Assembly (NCBI GenBank): GCA_030682255.1 | Contig: JAUXOK010000024.1 | Location: 1-64,000 of the forward strand | Reading direction: 5' to 3' | Length of the DNA stretch: 64,000 bases | DNA from: Bacteroidota bacterium | GTDB taxonomy: Bacteria > Bacteroidota > Bacteroidia > NS11-12g > UBA955 | Program-made: the position numbers and the translations under genes | In this document: positions 62,098 to 64,000 of the stretch, one piece after another | How the letters are laid out: the number at the start of each line of letters is the position of its first letter | Numbering within the stretch: position 1 is the stretch's first letter | The notes under the pieces: model-generated | The model's input: the letters and a program-made list of their open reading frames with translations, nothing else | Told to the model about the DNA's origin: nothing | The model's database searches: none

Positions 62098-64000
62098 TTA
62101 AATTTTCAAATTTTCTTTCTTAAAAAAATGCCAATGAATCAAAGCTGTTAACAACCACGTCAGTAGCAACATTGTCATGGAACTACTTGGCATTAAGATA
62201 GCCGCAAACAAAGGCGAAAGTTGAGCTGTTATGGCAAAATACAAACCCACCGCATTATAAATCAATGAAAAAGCAAAACTGATGATAATGACCCATTTGG
62301 AAGCTTTGATAAATTGCAACAATTTGGGAAAATCTTTCAACGCATCCGATTTAATTAATACATCACAGGCTGGGAAAAACGCACTGGTGTTGTCGGCTAC
62401 AGAAATGGCAATATCGGCTTCATTCAAGGCTGGCGCATCGTTCAAACCATCGCCTGTCATACAAACCACTTTGCCCTCAGATTTTAATGATTTGATTAAA
62501 TTTACTTTGTCTTCTGGCTCTTGCTTAATCATCACTTTATCAAACCAATTGGGGTCAATTTCTTGGTTCAACAAACTATCTCCACTCGACAAATACAATT
62601 CGTAGTCGTGTTTTTTAAGTGCTTTTAAAATGGATTCAGTTTCTTTTCTAATATCGTGTGATAAGGTGAAGTATCCTCTGTATTCTGAATTGATTGATAC
62701 ATGAACCAAACCCTTGTCAGGAAAACTTAAATCTGAATCGACACCTAAAAATTCAGCATTACCAATTCTGATTACATCGTTTGCAATTTTACCTTGAATA
62801 CCTTTGCCAACAATATCGGTATATGAATCTACTGTAAATGAAGTATTTGGTATATAAAATAGTTTGCTCAATGCCACACTGTATGGATGAATGGATTGTC
62901 TACAAATAAGTGCTAACTTACTTAACTCTTGTCCATTCAGATTACTAATATTTTCTATTTTAAAATGAGAATTATCAGTCAAAGTACCAGTTTTGTCAAA
63001 TACAATGGTTTGGCATTGATTCAACTTGGTAATGGTAGATTTATTTTTCACAAACATCCCTTCTTGCTTAAGGGTTCTTAAAAGATGGCCATTCGCAAAA
63101 TTAGTCGCTAAAAGCAAAATACACGGACAAGCTACAATCAATACACTAGTCAAAGCTTTAAAAGCATCACCTATACCATTCACTTGATATTGATATACAA
63201 AGGCAAACACACTGATAATGATTAAGCCTAAAGTGAAATAAAAATTAATTTTTTCAGTTAAAGAATTATCTGCTCCGTCCTTTGTTTTTTCTACCGACCA
63301 AAGTTTAACCAAACGGCTGTTATCGGTTGTGGTTAAAAGTTTAAAAACACCAGGATTACCAGAAATTTTAGCCCCAGCAAATATTTTATCCTCTTTTTGT
63401 AAAGCCACAGGAACCGATTCGCCAGTAATGAAACTATAATCAACTGTTACAAATTTACTCTCTACAATGGCATCAGCAGGCAATAACTCTCCGTTTCGCA
63501 ACTCAATTAAATCGTCTTTTTTTAGCTGTGTGATGTTAACGGTTTCGTGTTCATGTTGGTTTTTGAGTAATCGAGCAGACAAAGGAAAATAAGATTTATA
63601 ATCTCTATCAAATGTTAAGGAATGATAGGTTAAATCCTGAAAATATCGCCCCACTAACAATAAAAAAACAATCCCTGTCATGCTGTCCAAATACCCAGAT
63701 TGGTTTAAAAAGAAAATTTCATAAACACTTCTGATAAAGGTGGCTAGCACTGCAATCATAACAGGCAAATCGATATTCAATGTTTTTTGCCTGATGGCTT
63801 TCCATGAGCTTTCAAAAAACTCTGTTGAGCAATAAAGCAGCACAGGAATGGATAAAGCCAAACTGATATAATCGAACCAATGTTTTAAAACCAAACTGCT
63901 TTTATCAAGTGAAAGTCCTAAGTATTCAGGAAAACTTAGCATCATGATATTTCCAAAAGCAAAACCAGCAATACCAATTTTGATTGCACGGTTTGAAATT
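62098..64000 (-). CDS. CPx-type heavy-metal P-type ATPase (CcoI/FixI-like), partial
   Basis: The frame is open through the window edge. Residues before the ATG at 63945 read SNRAIKIGIAGFAFGNIMML, which is family sequence, so the N-terminus and any metal-binding domain lie outside. Visible parts are the transmembrane CPC motif (IVACPCILLLATNF), phosphorylation motif FDKTGTLT, TGES in the actuator domain and GDGLNDAPALNEADIA. The GFAFGNIMMLSFPEY start is typical of the copper ATPases that supply cbb3 oxidase (CcoI). A ccoS gene would be expected downstream but is not seen. Confidence 0.9.
   Translation of the reverse strand, partial: ISNRAIKIGIAGFAFGNIMMLSFPEYLGLSLDKSSLVLKHWFDYISLALSIPVLLYCSTEFFESSWKAIRQKTLNIDLPVMIAVLATFIRSVYEIFFLNQSGYLDSMTGIVFLLLVGRYFQDLTYHSLTFDRDYKSYFPLSARLLKNQHEHETVNITQLKKDDLIELRNGELLPADAIVESKFVTVDYSFITGESVPVALQKEDKIFAGAKISGNPGVFKLLTTTDNSRLVKLWSVEKTKDGADNSLTEKINFYFTLGLIIISVFAFVYQYQVNGIGDAFKALTSVLIVACPCILLLATNFANGHLLRTLKQEGMFVKNKSTITKLNQCQTIVFDKTGTLTDNSHFKIENISNLNGQELSKLALICRQSIHPYSVALSKLFYIPNTSFTVDSYTDIVGKGIQGKIANDVIRIGNAEFLGVDSDLSFPDKGLVHVSINSEYRGYFTLSHDIRKETESILKALKKHDYELYLSSGDSLLNQEIDPNWFDKVMIKQEPEDKVNLIKSLKSEGKVVCMTGDGLNDAPALNEADIAISVADNTSAFFPACDVLIKSDALKDFPKLLQFIKASKWVIIISFAFSLIYNAVGLYFAITAQLSPLFAAILMPSSSMTMLLLTWLLTALIHWHFFKKENLKI

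Overview
The window is AT-rich chromosomal DNA from a member of the Bacteroidota. The evidence is type IX secretion (T9SS) cargo with type A and type B C-terminal sorting domains, a PorQ homologue, a DUF4249 lipoprotein beside a TonB-dependent receptor, SusC-style carboxypeptidase-like receptor N-termini, a DUF1800/DUF1501 pair, and promoters of the Bacteroidota type (TTTG, 18-21 nt, TAnnTTTG). No 16S rRNA is present, so I do not go below phylum or class.

Layout. 1-1575: the end of an XRE-type regulator and a tyrosine recombinase, a small mobile or accessory patch. 1576-7291: kynurenine 3-monooxygenase, a carbamoyltransferase plus SxtJ-like membrane protein pair, a beta-CASP RNase-like protein and an unknown. 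7444-16593: the DUF1800/DUF1501 pair and a 1952-residue secreted propeller/PKD protein on the opposite strand. 16676-24149: a class IV aminotransferase, then TonB receptor, DUF4249 lipoprotein, PorQ and a lipoprotein L,D-transpeptidase. 24178-29027: thioredoxin lipoprotein, PhnP-like hydrolase, pRiA4b ORF-3 family protein, CCA-adding enzyme. 29028-37287: looser accessory stretch with lipoproteins, two tRNA genes, a GIY-YIG mini-unit and secreted unknowns. 37429-39640: a pseudogene running into a split 7TM / histidine kinase / response regulator system. 39857-53915: mostly housekeeping (CoA-transferase B, PLP sulfur enzyme, PIF1-like helicase, PurC, PhoH, SAM-hydrolase relative, DnaN, pyrophosphatase). 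54199-64000: envelope proteins (OmpA types, beta-barrels), RlmH, a SanA-like protein, E2 acyltransferase, universal stress protein, and a CPx-type copper ATPase running off the edge.

Functional links. Four T9SS cargo proteins and PorQ share the window, consistent with a genome-wide T9SS. The TonB receptor and DUF4249 protein look like one outer-membrane uptake unit. The 7TM protein, kinase and LuxR-type regulator overlap or abut and should form one signalling operon.

The most unusual structure is at 33062-33518. A tRNA-Leu(UAA) gene and its terminator are followed by a small GIY-YIG nuclease gene. After it comes a second copy of the 3' part of the tRNA plus terminator, in which the T-arm is replaced by a different, longer hairpin. 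This has the architecture of a tiny tRNA-targeted mobile unit that carries a tRNA-end replacement.
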